NCBI GenBank assembly: GCA_016720835.1
Contig: JADKJW010000004.1
Span: 1 to 64,000, forward strand
Length of the DNA: 64,000 nt
Source of the DNA: Ignavibacteria bacterium
GTDB taxonomy: Bacteria; Bacteroidota; Ignavibacteria; SZUA-365
Reading direction: 5' to 3'
The notes below the pieces were generated by a model. The model saw only the letters and a list, made by a program, of their open reading frames with translations, was not told the origin of the DNA and searched no databases. Below are positions 55,689 to 63,919 of the stretch, one piece after another. The position numbers and the translations under genes were made by a program. Every line of letters starts with the position of its first letter. Position 1 is the stretch's first letter.

Positions 55689-56245
55689 TCGCGCACCCCG
55701 GATGCATTGCCTTGCGGACAACCGCGACGCTGCGCATGAGCGCCGCAATCGCCGGGCTCTGCTGCGCGCTTCTCGGCGGTCTCTCGTCCTGCAATCCCTT
55801 CGCGCCGGAGATCGACACCAGCGCCTCGGGAGGCGGCAGTACGCTCGCGGATCAGAGCACGATCGAGGGAGTATTTCAGAATTTTCAGTACGCGTACACG
55901 TTTCGCGACACGACGATGTACGGACGCCTCCTCGCGCAGGACTTCGTCTTCACCTATCGCGACTACGACAAGGTGGTGGACCTGAGCTGGGGACGCGACG
56001 AGGACATGCGCATCACCTCGCGGCTCTTCGACAACGCGCAGAGTCTCAACCTTGTCTGGAACAACATCGTCGGCTTCGGCGGCGACTCGCTCCGCGCGGA
56101 TGTGACCCGCAGTTTCAATCTCACCGTCACCTTCAACCCGAGCGACATCGTCCGCGTGGACGGCCGCGTGAGCCTCCATCTTCAGCGCAATGCCGCTGCT
56201 GAACCGTGGAAAATCACCCTCTGGAAGGATGAGTCGAATTATTGA
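55685..56245 (+). CDS. Small lipoprotein, paralog-like
   Basis: 186 residues from a TTG at 55685 that overlaps the previous stop (TTGA); alternatively 169 residues from the ATG at 55736. Lipobox LSSC in ALLGGLSSCNPFAPEID. The domain STIEGVFQNFQYAYTFRDTTMYGRLLAQDFVFTYRDYDKVVDLSWGRDEDMRITSRLFDNAQSLNLVW has an NTF2-like appearance (helix followed by FxFxY strand). The end, RVSLHLQRNAAAEPWKITLWKDESNY, recalls the WSIVHWTDH end of the preceding protein. It probably works with the neighbour; no function known. Confidence 0.68.
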   Translation: MIAHPGCIALRTTATLRMSAAIAGLCCALLGGLSSCNPFAPEIDTSASGGGSTLADQSTIEGVFQNFQYAYTFRDTTMYGRLLAQDFVFTYRDYDKVVDLSWGRDEDMRITSRLFDNAQSLNLVWNNIVGFGGDSLRADVTRSFNLTVTFNPSDIVRVDGRVSLHLQRNAAAEPWKITLWKDESNY

Positions 56246-56520
56246 CCTTCCAGAAGACCGTTCTTTCGTTCTTCTGATTCATAAGTGAACGGATGCAACT
56301 GCCTTCATTACGATATGATTGTTGTGCCTGCACCGTATAAGATTCAGGAATTGCGGCAATACAGCTTGCATTATTACGGTCAGGAAATGATCGAAATCCT
56401 ATTGAGATAATTCTGACATATGTTGATTCTTTTTGCGTATATCGGCGGAGACGGATAATTTTGTGTCAACATTGACCACGGACGCTCCCACTTGTCCCAT
56501 CATACAATAAGGCACCTTTC
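56246..56520. other. AT-rich intergenic region upstream of the ferredoxin
   Basis: 275 bp, clearly more AT-rich than its surroundings. It contains a weak inverted repeat CAGAAGA/TCTTCTG (56251-56257 and 56270-56276), which may end the lipoprotein transcript, and TTGATTCTTTTTGCGTATAT at about 56423. Likely the ferredoxin promoter region; no gene seen. Confidence 0.5.
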
Positions 56521-56751
56521 ATGCTGACCATCACCGAAGACTGCATCAACTGCAACGCCTGCATCGACGAATGTCCGAACAACGCGATCTTCGCGGCGGG
56601 CGACACCTACACGATCGACGGCCAGACCTATCCTCCGCTCTCGAATGACTACACCTACATCGTCAACGATCTCTGCAAGATGTGCGAAGGGTACTCCGAC
56701 TCTCCGTCCTGCATCGCGGTCTGTCCGTCCGACGGCATCGTCCTGAGCTGA
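56521..56751 (+). CDS. 2[4Fe-4S] ferredoxin (YfhL/Alvin-type)
   Basis: 76-residue electron carrier. First cluster motif CINCNACIDECP (Cys8, Cys11, Cys14, Cys18). The second is expanded, CKMCEGYSDSPSCIAVCP (Cys52, Cys55, Cys64, Cys68), with eight residues between the second and third Cys, which is characteristic of Allochromatium-type/YfhL ferredoxins with low-potential clusters. Partner unknown; the hyp genes suggest a hydrogenase elsewhere but there is no direct link. It is monocistronic, followed by an intrinsic terminator. Confidence 0.95.
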   Translation: MLTITEDCINCNACIDECPNNAIFAAGDTYTIDGQTYPPLSNDYTYIVNDLCKMCEGYSDSPSCIAVCPSDGIVLS

Positions 56752-56785
56752 TCCGTTCGTTCATAGAATTGCACGTTCGATTGCG

Positions 56786-56820
56786 AGCGCCGACGCGACA
56801 CACACGTCGGCGCTTTTGTT
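56786..56820 (+). terminator. Intrinsic terminator of the ferredoxin gene
   Basis: A 10-bp stem AGCGCCGACG/CGTCGGCGCT (56786-56795 and 56805-56814) with a 9-nt loop, followed by TTTGTTTAC. Confidence 0.85.
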
Positions 56821-56920
56821 TACGCTCCGTGCGTAGAAGGACGTTCCCTTCGCAGCGGATGACGCAAAGGACGGTGCGTCCCCCCTTCCACGCGAAACGC
56901 AGACTCCATCGGGAGACCTG

Positions 56921-57541
56921 ATGAACGATCACCGGTACGCGCTTCGTCTCGAGTATTTCACGGTCGGCTACAATCTGGCGGAAGCCGGCGCGTCGATCTT
57001 CTTCGGCATGGCGGCGGCCAGCATCGCGCTCGTGGGTTTCGGTCTCGACAGCATTGTCGAATCGCTGTCCGGCTGCATTCTGATCTGGCGGCTGGCCGGC
57101 CAGTCCTCATCCTCTCACGCGGAGCTTGAACGCAGGGAGACGCTCGCGGTGAAATTCGTCGGAGCGTCCTTCCTGCTGCTGGGCGCCTACGTGGCGTACG
57201 AAGCCGTCGAGAAACTGCTGGCTGCACATCCTCCCGAGGCAAGTCTGCCTGGCATCGTCATCGCGGCGGCGTCGCTCGTGGTGATGCCCGTGCTGGCCCG
57301 GGCCAAGCGCCGCGCGGGCGAACGCATCGGCAGCCGCGCCCTCATCGCGGATGCGAAGGAAACCCTCGCCTGCGCATGGCTCTCTTTCGCGCTGCTGCTC
57401 GGTCTCGGCGCCAACGCGCTCTTCGGCTTCTGGCAGGCCGATCCGATCGCCGCATTGGCTATCGTCTACTTCCTCTTCCACGGGGGTTGGGAGAACTGGA
57501 AGGGTGAGGGGTGCGAGGACGACTGCGGGACTGAAACCTGA
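56921..57541 (+). CDS. Cation-efflux-type membrane protein (CDF transmembrane domain only)
   Basis: 206 residues with five or six membrane helices matching the transmembrane domain of cation diffusion facilitators: YFTVGYNLAEAGASIFFGMAAASIALVGFGLDSIVESLSGCILIWRL, where Asp and Glu replace the usual HxxxD pattern, and SRALIADAKETLACAWLSFALLLG, where Asp, Glu and Cys occupy the second metal site. The cytoplasmic metal-binding domain of classical CDFs is absent. It ends in GCEDDCGTET. The subgroup is known as 'cation transporter' homologues with uncertain substrate. Confidence 0.8.
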   Translation: MNDHRYALRLEYFTVGYNLAEAGASIFFGMAAASIALVGFGLDSIVESLSGCILIWRLAGQSSSSHAELERRETLAVKFVGASFLLLGAYVAYEAVEKLLAAHPPEASLPGIVIAAASLVVMPVLARAKRRAGERIGSRALIADAKETLACAWLSFALLLGLGANALFGFWQADPIAALAIVYFLFHGGWENWKGEGCEDDCGTET

Positions 57542-57663
57542 GACAACGCGCGTTGCATCCCGCGCTCTCATTGGGAAAGCGTGTTCTGCATTCGCCTCGA
57601 TTGTGAACGGCAGAGCCTCGCCCTATCTTTCTTTCGCGAGGCGGGAAAAACCACGAGGATTTC

Positions 57664-59985
57664 ATGAGCGGAAAAAAGAAAGGCATTCGCGAGAGCGATC
57701 GTCAACAGACGCGGCTTGCAGTTCCTCCCCTTGCGCATTGGGTGTTTGCGGTATTTGGCGCCATCGCAGTCCTCTGGACCATCGGTGGTTTGTTCGCGCG
57801 GGCACGCACGTGGGGTTTCAGTCATGCGGCATACCTGCCGCCATTCGTGACCTTGACGATTGTGGTCATGGCCCTGCTCGTTCTGTGGCAGCCATTCCGT
57901 GCACAACTCCTCCGTCTGGCTGTCGGATTCCATGATGTGTTTGCCGGAGGCTCGCGCGTCGTCCATATGATACTTGGTGCGGCGATCTCGATCGGCGTCG
58001 GTGTGGTCATGTACGTGAATCCGATTCCCGCGTCCCTGCTCGGCGACGGCTATTTCTATCTGACTGAACTCGGCCGCGTATCCGACGGCGCACCGATCAA
58101 ATACTTCAGTTACCATTCGCTGATCGCGCCGTTGCTGTTCTTCGAATTCGGCCTGGTGCTGAAAGCGTGGTTCCATCTCACGCAGGCGGATGCCGTTTTT
58201 CGTATCCTGACCGCCTGCCTGGGCGTCACCTACGTTGGCGGATTGCTCTGGTACACAACGCGCGCAGCGCGGGACGCATGGAGTGCGCTGACGCTCGGCA
58301 CGCTCGTCCTCGGCTGCGGTGCGCTTCTCTTCTTCTTCGGGTATATCGAGTTCTACGCTCCGCTGGCCGTCGCTGCCGTCTGCTTCGCGATAAGCCTGTA
58401 TACCGCGGTTTCCCGGAACACCTCGCTTCGGTCGCCCGCGCTCTGGTTTCTCGTCGCGATGTGCTGTCATTTCAGCGCCATCTGCATGCTCCCCGCACTG
58501 ATCTGGTCGATCGCAGAGCGACGGCTTGCCGCGAGAGGCGCTGTGCTGTCCACGTCCCGATTTCTTGCGATCCTGCTTGTGGTGGTTGTTCTCGGTGCGA
58601 CTGTGTACGTGCTGGATGCCGTCCTGCATGTCGTTGACCTCACGCAACTCGTACTGATCCCGTTCAGGGAAACAGCAGAGCAGGGAAAATACACCCTGCT
58701 TTCCGAGGCGCACCTGCTGGATCTCCCGAACATCGTGCTGTTACCCGGTGGCATTGCTCCGATCATCATCCTGGTGCTCTCGACCGGCATCGCGGGACGC
58801 GTGCGCTGGGAGTTGCCGACGATTCGGACCTTCGCTGTTCTCGTACTCTGTTGGTTGCTCGTTGCCGTATTTTTCAACCCGTTATACGGACTGGCAAGAG
58901 ATTGGGATATCTTCGCGCCCCTCGGCATCGCGATGGCGTTGCTTGCCTTCGCAATGCTCGAATCGATCGAGCTCCCCAGCGAGCAGCGTCGGCACGTGGC
59001 AGTGGCGCTCGCGGTCTTTTCGATCCTGATGTCATTCTCGTGGATCGCGCTCAACACGGATATACGCGCGGCGGTGCCGCGGTACAAGGACATGCTGTCG
59101 AGAGATGAAGCCACCCTGCATCCCGATTTCACGGAATACGGATACCTGAACCTCGACAAGTTCTATTTCGGCGTGGGAGACTACGCTGGCAGTGCACACG
59201 CGTTGCGCCGTGCCGTGGAAGCCCGCGCGTATCCCTGGGACTTCGCGCGCTTCACCATGCTCCTGCATGGAGTGCGCGACAAGAATGCGGTGCTGCCGGA
59301 CATCGATGCCGTGGTCGGCTTGTTGCTACGGAAATCTGCCGATAGTCTGCTTCTCGCCACGTCACAGGATGCAACGACGCAGGATAGTACGGAATACGTC
59401 GCGGATCAGCTCGTCCGGCTCTGCATGGAAGGATCGGCGGTCCCGTTCACTTCCGAGCGTCTTCGCAGTTTCTCGCGCGTGGATTCGCTCCTCCCGCACG
59501 CCGCCATCATTTCGTTGCTGCGCGGTACCCTGCCCTCGTCCGATATCACCGCATTCAGAGCGGTGATGCAGCAATACGAAGGGCGGCGCCATCTCGGAAA
59601 ACCCGTGCTTTCCACCTACCTGCGCAAACTCGCATACCTCCGCTTCGGCAATCATTATGCCTCGCAGTCACAGTTCGATAGCTGCGCTGTGTGGTATGCA
59701 CAATACTATGCGAGCGACAGCAGCAACGTCCGGATGGTGATCAATTATCTCAGTGTGTCCATGGAGCAGCGAGATCAAACCACTGCTGATCGACTCCTGC
59801 ACCGCGTGCGAACGCTGGAACCGGAGAACCCTGAAACGCAGTACTATGAGGCGCTCTACCTCCTGGTGTTTCGAAAGGATGATGCAGGCGCAAAGGCGCA
59901 ACTCGAACTCTTCCTCGCGCGAAGCAACGATCGCGCCCTGCGAGCGCATGCCGAGGAATTGCTCCGACGAATCGGCTCGCGATGA
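57664..59985 (+). CDS. Large polytopic membrane protein with C-terminal TPR-like region
   Basis: 773 residues. Residues about 20-480 hold about twelve to thirteen hydrophobic helices, laid out like GT-C glycosyltransferases or O-antigen-ligase-like proteins, with an acidic loop after helix 3-4 (SLLGDGYFYLTELGRVSDGAPIKYFSYHSL) in the place of a GT-C catalytic Asp. After helix 12 there is a soluble helical region (about 490-773) with tetratricopeptide-like pairs (YLNLDKFYFGVGDYAGSAHALRRAVE; LRFGNHYASQSQFDSCAVWYAQYYA; TADRLLHRVRTLEPENPETQYYEALYLL). TPR fused to a GT-C membrane core suggests assembly of a surface glycan machinery. Not assigned to a known family. Confidence 0.72.
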   Translation: MSGKKKGIRESDRQQTRLAVPPLAHWVFAVFGAIAVLWTIGGLFARARTWGFSHAAYLPPFVTLTIVVMALLVLWQPFRAQLLRLAVGFHDVFAGGSRVVHMILGAAISIGVGVVMYVNPIPASLLGDGYFYLTELGRVSDGAPIKYFSYHSLIAPLLFFEFGLVLKAWFHLTQADAVFRILTACLGVTYVGGLLWYTTRAARDAWSALTLGTLVLGCGALLFFFGYIEFYAPLAVAAVCFAISLYTAVSRNTSLRSPALWFLVAMCCHFSAICMLPALIWSIAERRLAARGAVLSTSRFLAILLVVVVLGATVYVLDAVLHVVDLTQLVLIPFRETAEQGKYTLLSEAHLLDLPNIVLLPGGIAPIIILVLSTGIAGRVRWELPTIRTFAVLVLCWLLVAVFFNPLYGLARDWDIFAPLGIAMALLAFAMLESIELPSEQRRHVAVALAVFSILMSFSWIALNTDIRAAVPRYKDMLSRDEATLHPDFTEYGYLNLDKFYFGVGDYAGSAHALRRAVEARAYPWDFARFTMLLHGVRDKNAVLPDIDAVVGLLLRKSADSLLLATSQDATTQDSTEYVADQLVRLCMEGSAVPFTSERLRSFSRVDSLLPHAAIISLLRGTLPSSDITAFRAVMQQYEGRRHLGKPVLSTYLRKLAYLRFGNHYASQSQFDSCAVWYAQYYASDSSNVRMVINYLSVSMEQRDQTTADRLLHRVRTLEPENPETQYYEALYLLVFRKDDAGAKAQLELFLARSNDRALRAHAEELLRRIGSR

Positions 59986-60031
59986 TTCCCGGGTATCCAA
60001 CCATGCCCGCGTGCAAATACGCATACGATGC

Positions 60032-60063
60032 ACGAAGGGGCGCACACCCGTGCGCCCCTTCGT
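60032..60063. terminator. Strong stem-loop between convergent genes
   Basis: A 14-bp perfect stem (ACGAAGGGGCGCAC and its complement, 60032-60045 and 60050-60063) with a 4-nt loop, between the TPR membrane protein (+, ends 59985) and the PDZ protein (-, ends 60090). No U-run; probably bidirectional. Confidence 0.65.
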
Positions 60064-60089
60064 CGGATCGATCGGAAATCGCGAACGCC

Positions 60090-61196
60090 TCAAATATCTT
60101 TTCCGTCCTTTTTCATTTTGATTTTGACGCGGCGTTCGATTTTCGGACCGTCCTGCCCTTTTTCTCCGTTCTCGTCTTCGACGGTGATTTCCATCTCGCG
60201 CAGCTGGTCGTGCAGCCCTTCGAGTTCGCCCTGCAGTCCTTCCAGCTCGACGTTGATGTCGACGTCGTCGGGACCGTCGTCCCCGAAGCGCTGGATGCGC
60301 ATGCGGCCGGGGTTGCCGAAGAACATCATGTGATCCTCGTCCCCGTCGTCGTCATCGTCCTCGGTCACTTCCATGTCCAGCGTGCTGCGCGCGCCTTTGC
60401 GGATCACCTCGAAGGGGATTTTCTCTCCCTTGTCGTAGGCGCCGAAGGCGGCGCGGACATCGCCCGCGTCTTCGATGGTCTTCTTGCCCGCGCGCACAAC
60501 CACGTCGCCGGCCTTGAAGCCCGCCTTGTCGGCGGGACTGTCCTTCCTCACGTTCTCGACGAGCACACCCTTGTTGTTCGGCGCTCCGAAATACTCGGCA
60601 AGCTGTCCGTCGAGCTGCATCAGCTTCATGCCGCTGTGGCTCGATGCGCCGCTCGTGAGGGTCCGCATGATCTTCGTTCTCGCGGGCATGGGAAAGCCCG
60701 GGGCCATGGGCGCGAGCGGAGGATGCGGCGGCCTGGGGGTCGAGAAGGAAAACGCTTGCGGGGCCGATGATTTCGGCGCCTTCTCGAGTTCGGCGGTGAC
60801 GGTTTTCTTCTCATCGCCCCGCAGCACGGTGATGGCGACGCTCTTGCCGACTCCCGCCTTCTGTACCGCGTCCACCAGCGCGGACGCATCCGCAATTTTC
60901 CTGCCGTCGAATTCCGTGATGATGTCGCCGTCTTCGATGCCGGCCTTCTCGGCGGGACTGTCGTCCACGACCTCGCTCACCATCGCGCCCTTCGTCCCGG
61001 TCGATTTCTTCCCCTTCGATCCAACGGTGACCTCCTTCATTTCCTTGAGCATGACGCCGAGCCATGGTCCCTTTGTGGATGCGGTGACGCGGAGGGCCTT
61101 CTTCTCCGCCTTCTCCTTGCTCTCCTGTGCCGACAACGGGAGCGCGGCTCCCGCCCCGAGGCACAGCACAAGCGCTGCCATGATGATGTGTTTCAC
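60090..61196 (-). CDS. Periplasmic double-PDZ protein
   Basis: 368 residues. Signal peptide MKHIIMAALVLCLGAGAALPLSAQ. First PDZ at about 40-140 (GPWLGVMLKEMKEVTVG ... GAMVSEVVDDSPAEKAGIEDGDIITEFDGRKIADASALVDAVQKAGVGKSVAITVLRGDEKKTVTAEL). After a Pro-rich linker there is a second PDZ at about 190-280 (GVLVENVRKDSPADKAGFKAGDVVVRAGKKTIEDAGDVRAAFGAYDKGEKIPFEVIRKG). Then come an acidic patch (EDDDDDGDED) and a coiled coil (DINVELEGLQGELEGLHDQLREMEI). No protease domain is present, so it is an adaptor rather than a DegP. It is divergent from the ECF sigma operon at 61461, suggesting envelope-stress function. Confidence 0.87.
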   Translation of the reverse strand: MKHIIMAALVLCLGAGAALPLSAQESKEKAEKKALRVTASTKGPWLGVMLKEMKEVTVGSKGKKSTGTKGAMVSEVVDDSPAEKAGIEDGDIITEFDGRKIADASALVDAVQKAGVGKSVAITVLRGDEKKTVTAELEKAPKSSAPQAFSFSTPRPPHPPLAPMAPGFPMPARTKIMRTLTSGASSHSGMKLMQLDGQLAEYFGAPNNKGVLVENVRKDSPADKAGFKAGDVVVRAGKKTIEDAGDVRAAFGAYDKGEKIPFEVIRKGARSTLDMEVTEDDDDDGDEDHMMFFGNPGRMRIQRFGDDGPDDVDINVELEGLQGELEGLHDQLREMEITVEDENGEKGQDGPKIERRVKIKMKKDGKDI

Positions 61197-61460
61197 AGAG
61201 ATTGCTCCGATTGGTGGTGGTGATATGATTGCGTTCTCTCGTTCGTCGGAGATGCATCACCCTCCCGCGAAAACCAATGCCCGCGGAAGGGGAGCTGTGC
61301 TTCGAAAGGTCGTTCTTTAGACGCAGCGTGTCCATACTTGTTCCGAAGTGACGTATTTTTCCGCTCTGCAACCCTTTTCCGTCTCGCCGCGTCTTACATG
61401 CGAACACTCATGGACGCGGCAATACTTCATATCGATGCAGGCATCAATGCAGGATTTCGC

Positions 61461-62051
61461 ATGAGCATGCTCCAACAGGGCGACCGGACGCGCTCCGCGC
61501 CGCCCGCCATTGCCGCCGAGTTGATCGAACGTTGCAGGGCCGGCCAGCTTGGCGCGTTCGAGGAAGTGTACCGCGCGTACAAGAGTTTTCTTTACTCGCT
61601 CGCATGGCGCTTCCACGGCAACCGCTTCGACGCCGAGGACTCGCTGCAGGAAACCTTCTTGGCGGTGTACCGCAACATCGGCCGCTTTGAGGGAAGCGCG
61701 AAGTTTTCCACCTGGCTGTACCGCATTCTCCTCAATACCTGCATCAGCCGGAAACGCAGGGAGCGTACGGACGAGCAGAAAACAGACTTCAGCTTCGAGC
61801 TGTCGCACCCGGCGTCGGCGGATGTCGAGGCGGATGTCATGCTCGCGCAGCTCCTGCAACGGGAAATCAGCACGCTCCCGGAATTGCAGCGCGCAGTGTT
61901 CCTCCTGTATGCGACCCAGGGGTTCACCCACGAGGAAATTGGAGAAACGCTGCGTATCAGTCAGGGCACATCAAAATCGTACTATCATCGCGCCAAGGAA
62001 ACACTGAAAAAAAGGCTCCGCGCGGCGGGCGTCGATGGGCGGGAGGGCTGA
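61461..62051 (+). CDS. ECF sigma factor, RpoE-like
   Basis: 196 residues from the ATG at 61461 (MSMLQQGDRTRSAPP); an in-frame ATG at 61398 is possible. Region 2: LIERCRAGQLGAFEEVYRAYKSFLYSLAWRFHGNRFDAEDSLQETFLAVYRNIGRFEGSAKFSTWLYRILLNTCISRKRR. Region 4: LPELQRAVFLLYATQGFTHEEIGETLRISQGTSKSYYHRAKETLKKRL. It is a standard RpoE/SigW-type ECF factor, clearly distinct from the two cassette sigmas at 44456 and 47209. It is followed 2 bp later by a membrane protein likely to be its anti-sigma factor. Confidence 0.92.
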   Translation: MSMLQQGDRTRSAPPAIAAELIERCRAGQLGAFEEVYRAYKSFLYSLAWRFHGNRFDAEDSLQETFLAVYRNIGRFEGSAKFSTWLYRILLNTCISRKRRERTDEQKTDFSFELSHPASADVEADVMLAQLLQREISTLPELQRAVFLLYATQGFTHEEIGETLRISQGTSKSYYHRAKETLKKRLRAAGVDGREG

Positions 62052-62053
62052 TC

Positions 62054-62662
62054 ATGACCAGAAACACACACGATGACGAATGGGACGCTCGCATCGAGCG
62101 CATTGCGGAATCGCTTCCCGTCCAGGATCCGCCCGAGCATCTCTGGAAGCGCATCGAGGCCGACATCGCGTACGAAAAGATGCATCCCGAGCATCACGCG
62201 CATGCGAAAGAGGATTCCGCCCTCCAGTGGCTTCGCTGGCGCCTCGCCTTCCTCGCGCAACCGCGCTGGTCCATGGCCGCCTTCAGTGTGCTGCTCATTG
62301 CCGGTCTCGCCGTCAGCGTCTACATCGTCTCGATGCGCTCGCACGACACGCGCACGGCCTCGGTGCGCGCATCCAGCGAACAGCTGTTGTCGGAAGCCCG
62401 CGACGATATCGATCAGGCGATGTTCTTCTACGAGCGCGCCATCACGAAGCTGACCGTCCTCGCGAAACAGAACGAGAAGAACCTCGACCCGCAGTTCGTC
62501 GCGCTGCAGAACGAAAAGATCCTCTCGCTCCGAACGGCCATCACCGAGTGCAAGTCCGCGCTCGACGAGAACCGGTACCACCCGGACGTGCAGCAGTACC
62601 TGCTGACCGCGTATGTGGATCTGCAGACCACGCTCCAGGAACTGGCAACGAAGAAGAATTGA
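62054..62662 (+). CDS. Probable membrane anti-sigma factor
   Basis: 202 residues. The cytoplasmic N-terminus (MTRNTHDDEWDARIERIAESLPVQDPPEHLWKRIEADIAYEKMHPEHHAH) is an amphipathic helical region of the size expected to bind region 2/4 of the sigma. A single membrane segment at about 73-93 (WSMAAFSVLLIAGLAVSVYIV) is followed by a periplasmic coiled coil (SSEQLLSEARDDIDQAMFFYERAITKLTVLAKQNEKNL...LQTTLQELATKKN). No canonical zinc-binding HxxxCxxC motif is seen. Gene order directly after an ECF sigma supports the assignment. Confidence 0.75.
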   Translation: MTRNTHDDEWDARIERIAESLPVQDPPEHLWKRIEADIAYEKMHPEHHAHAKEDSALQWLRWRLAFLAQPRWSMAAFSVLLIAGLAVSVYIVSMRSHDTRTASVRASSEQLLSEARDDIDQAMFFYERAITKLTVLAKQNEKNLDPQFVALQNEKILSLRTAITECKSALDENRYHPDVQQYLLTAYVDLQTTLQELATKKN

Positions 62663-62691
62663 CGCAACACGCTTACGCACAGGTGACCAAC

Positions 62692-63636
62692 ATGCATACC
62701 CGCATCGGAAATATCGCGCGCGCAGCAACCCTCGTGGTGCTGCTCCTGACCGCCACGGCGCTCGCGCAGAAATATGAGCGCAAAGTGGAGAAACGCTTCG
62801 AGGTCCAACCCAACGTCTCCGTGAACATCGTCGGGAAATTCGGGCCCGTCAGGGTGACCGGACACGATCAGAATATCGTCGAGGTCAGGGTCGTCATCAC
62901 CGCGGACGAGGATTCGTACGAGGACGCGAAGGAGAGCGCCGACGATGTCGACGTGAAAATTGAAGGCTCCCGCGGCAGCGTGCGCGTGGAAACGGACTTC
63001 GAACGGCTGCTTCACAACAACGACGGGCGTCATTCACTGAATATTGCAATCACGGTGACGGTTCCGAAGCCCGCCCTGCTCGAGCTTCGCAACAAATTCG
63101 GCAGCTCGCATGCGACGGGTGTGGACGGCTCCGTCACTCTGCAAAACGAATTCGGTTCCGCCGTGGTGACCAATTGCGCGAACGTCCGCATTGTCAACGC
63201 CTTCGGCACGACAACGGCCAGCGCCATCCGGGGCACCCTCTCCATCGAAAGCAAAAACGGCAAGGTGCGAGCCTTCGACGTTCCGGCCTGCCGCATCAAA
63301 AACGCCTTCGGCGAAATCGACCTTTCCGATGCCAGCGGCCTGGTGGAAATCCATGGCAGCATGGGCGCCATCAAGGCGAAAGGCATCCCCGGCGGCTCGA
63401 TCGCGAACTCGTATGGAAGCGTGGTCATTTCACTCGAAAAGTCCTTCAGCGGGACCATCGAAGCGAAAACCAAATTCGGATCGGTCGACAGCGACTTTCC
63501 TCTCGAACCGCGCGTGAAGAATCGCGAGAAACAGTACGGCCCCGTCCCCGAAGACTTGATCGGCCGTATCGGTTCGGGCAACGGACGACTCCGCGTGCTC
63601 AATGAATTCGGCGAGATTACGATCCGGAAGAAATGA
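62692..63636 (+). CDS. DUF4097-like exported protein
   Basis: 314 residues. Signal peptide MHTRIGNIARAATLVVLLLTATALAQ. The body is a repeated beta-helix-like DUF4097 domain: VSVNIVGKFGPVRVTGHDQNIVEVRVVITADED..., ALLELRNKFGSSHATGVDGSVTLQNEFGSAVVTNCANVRIVNAFGTTTASAIRGTLSIESKNGKVRAFDVPACRIKNAFGEIDLSDASGLVEIHGSMG. NKFG/NEFG/NAFG recurs about every 20 residues. Members often follow ECF sigma/anti-sigma genes and are thought to be envelope-sensing or adhesin-like. An in-frame TTG at 62659 overlapping the previous stop is an alternative start. The gap 63637-63919 has only a 9-bp inverted repeat, ACGGCGCTC/GAGCGCCGT (63799-63807 and 63832-63840), possibly a terminator. Confidence 0.82.
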   Translation: MHTRIGNIARAATLVVLLLTATALAQKYERKVEKRFEVQPNVSVNIVGKFGPVRVTGHDQNIVEVRVVITADEDSYEDAKESADDVDVKIEGSRGSVRVETDFERLLHNNDGRHSLNIAITVTVPKPALLELRNKFGSSHATGVDGSVTLQNEFGSAVVTNCANVRIVNAFGTTTASAIRGTLSIESKNGKVRAFDVPACRIKNAFGEIDLSDASGLVEIHGSMGAIKAKGIPGGSIANSYGSVVISLEKSFSGTIEAKTKFGSVDSDFPLEPRVKNREKQYGPVPEDLIGRIGSGNGRLRVLNEFGEITIRKK

Positions 63637-63919
63637 TCGCGGACGCCCGCCTGCCGCCGAAACGAGCACCGGCATCTTGCATGTGTTTTCGTCTCTGAAT
63701 ATGTTGGAGACATAAACCAAGCTCCTGCCGGAATTGCCGCCCTGGGACAGAGGCGGCACGAATCCCTGCTGATTCCATGACCTCTGCATGCGTGACGTAC
63801 GGCGCTCCTGCTTCGCCCTCACCGGGCGGCAGAGCGCCGTTCCGCATGTGCAGCGATCCCTTCCCCGCATGATCGTGCCTGCTCACATATCTGCACCTCA
63901 TTTTCACAAGGAGAGAGTC

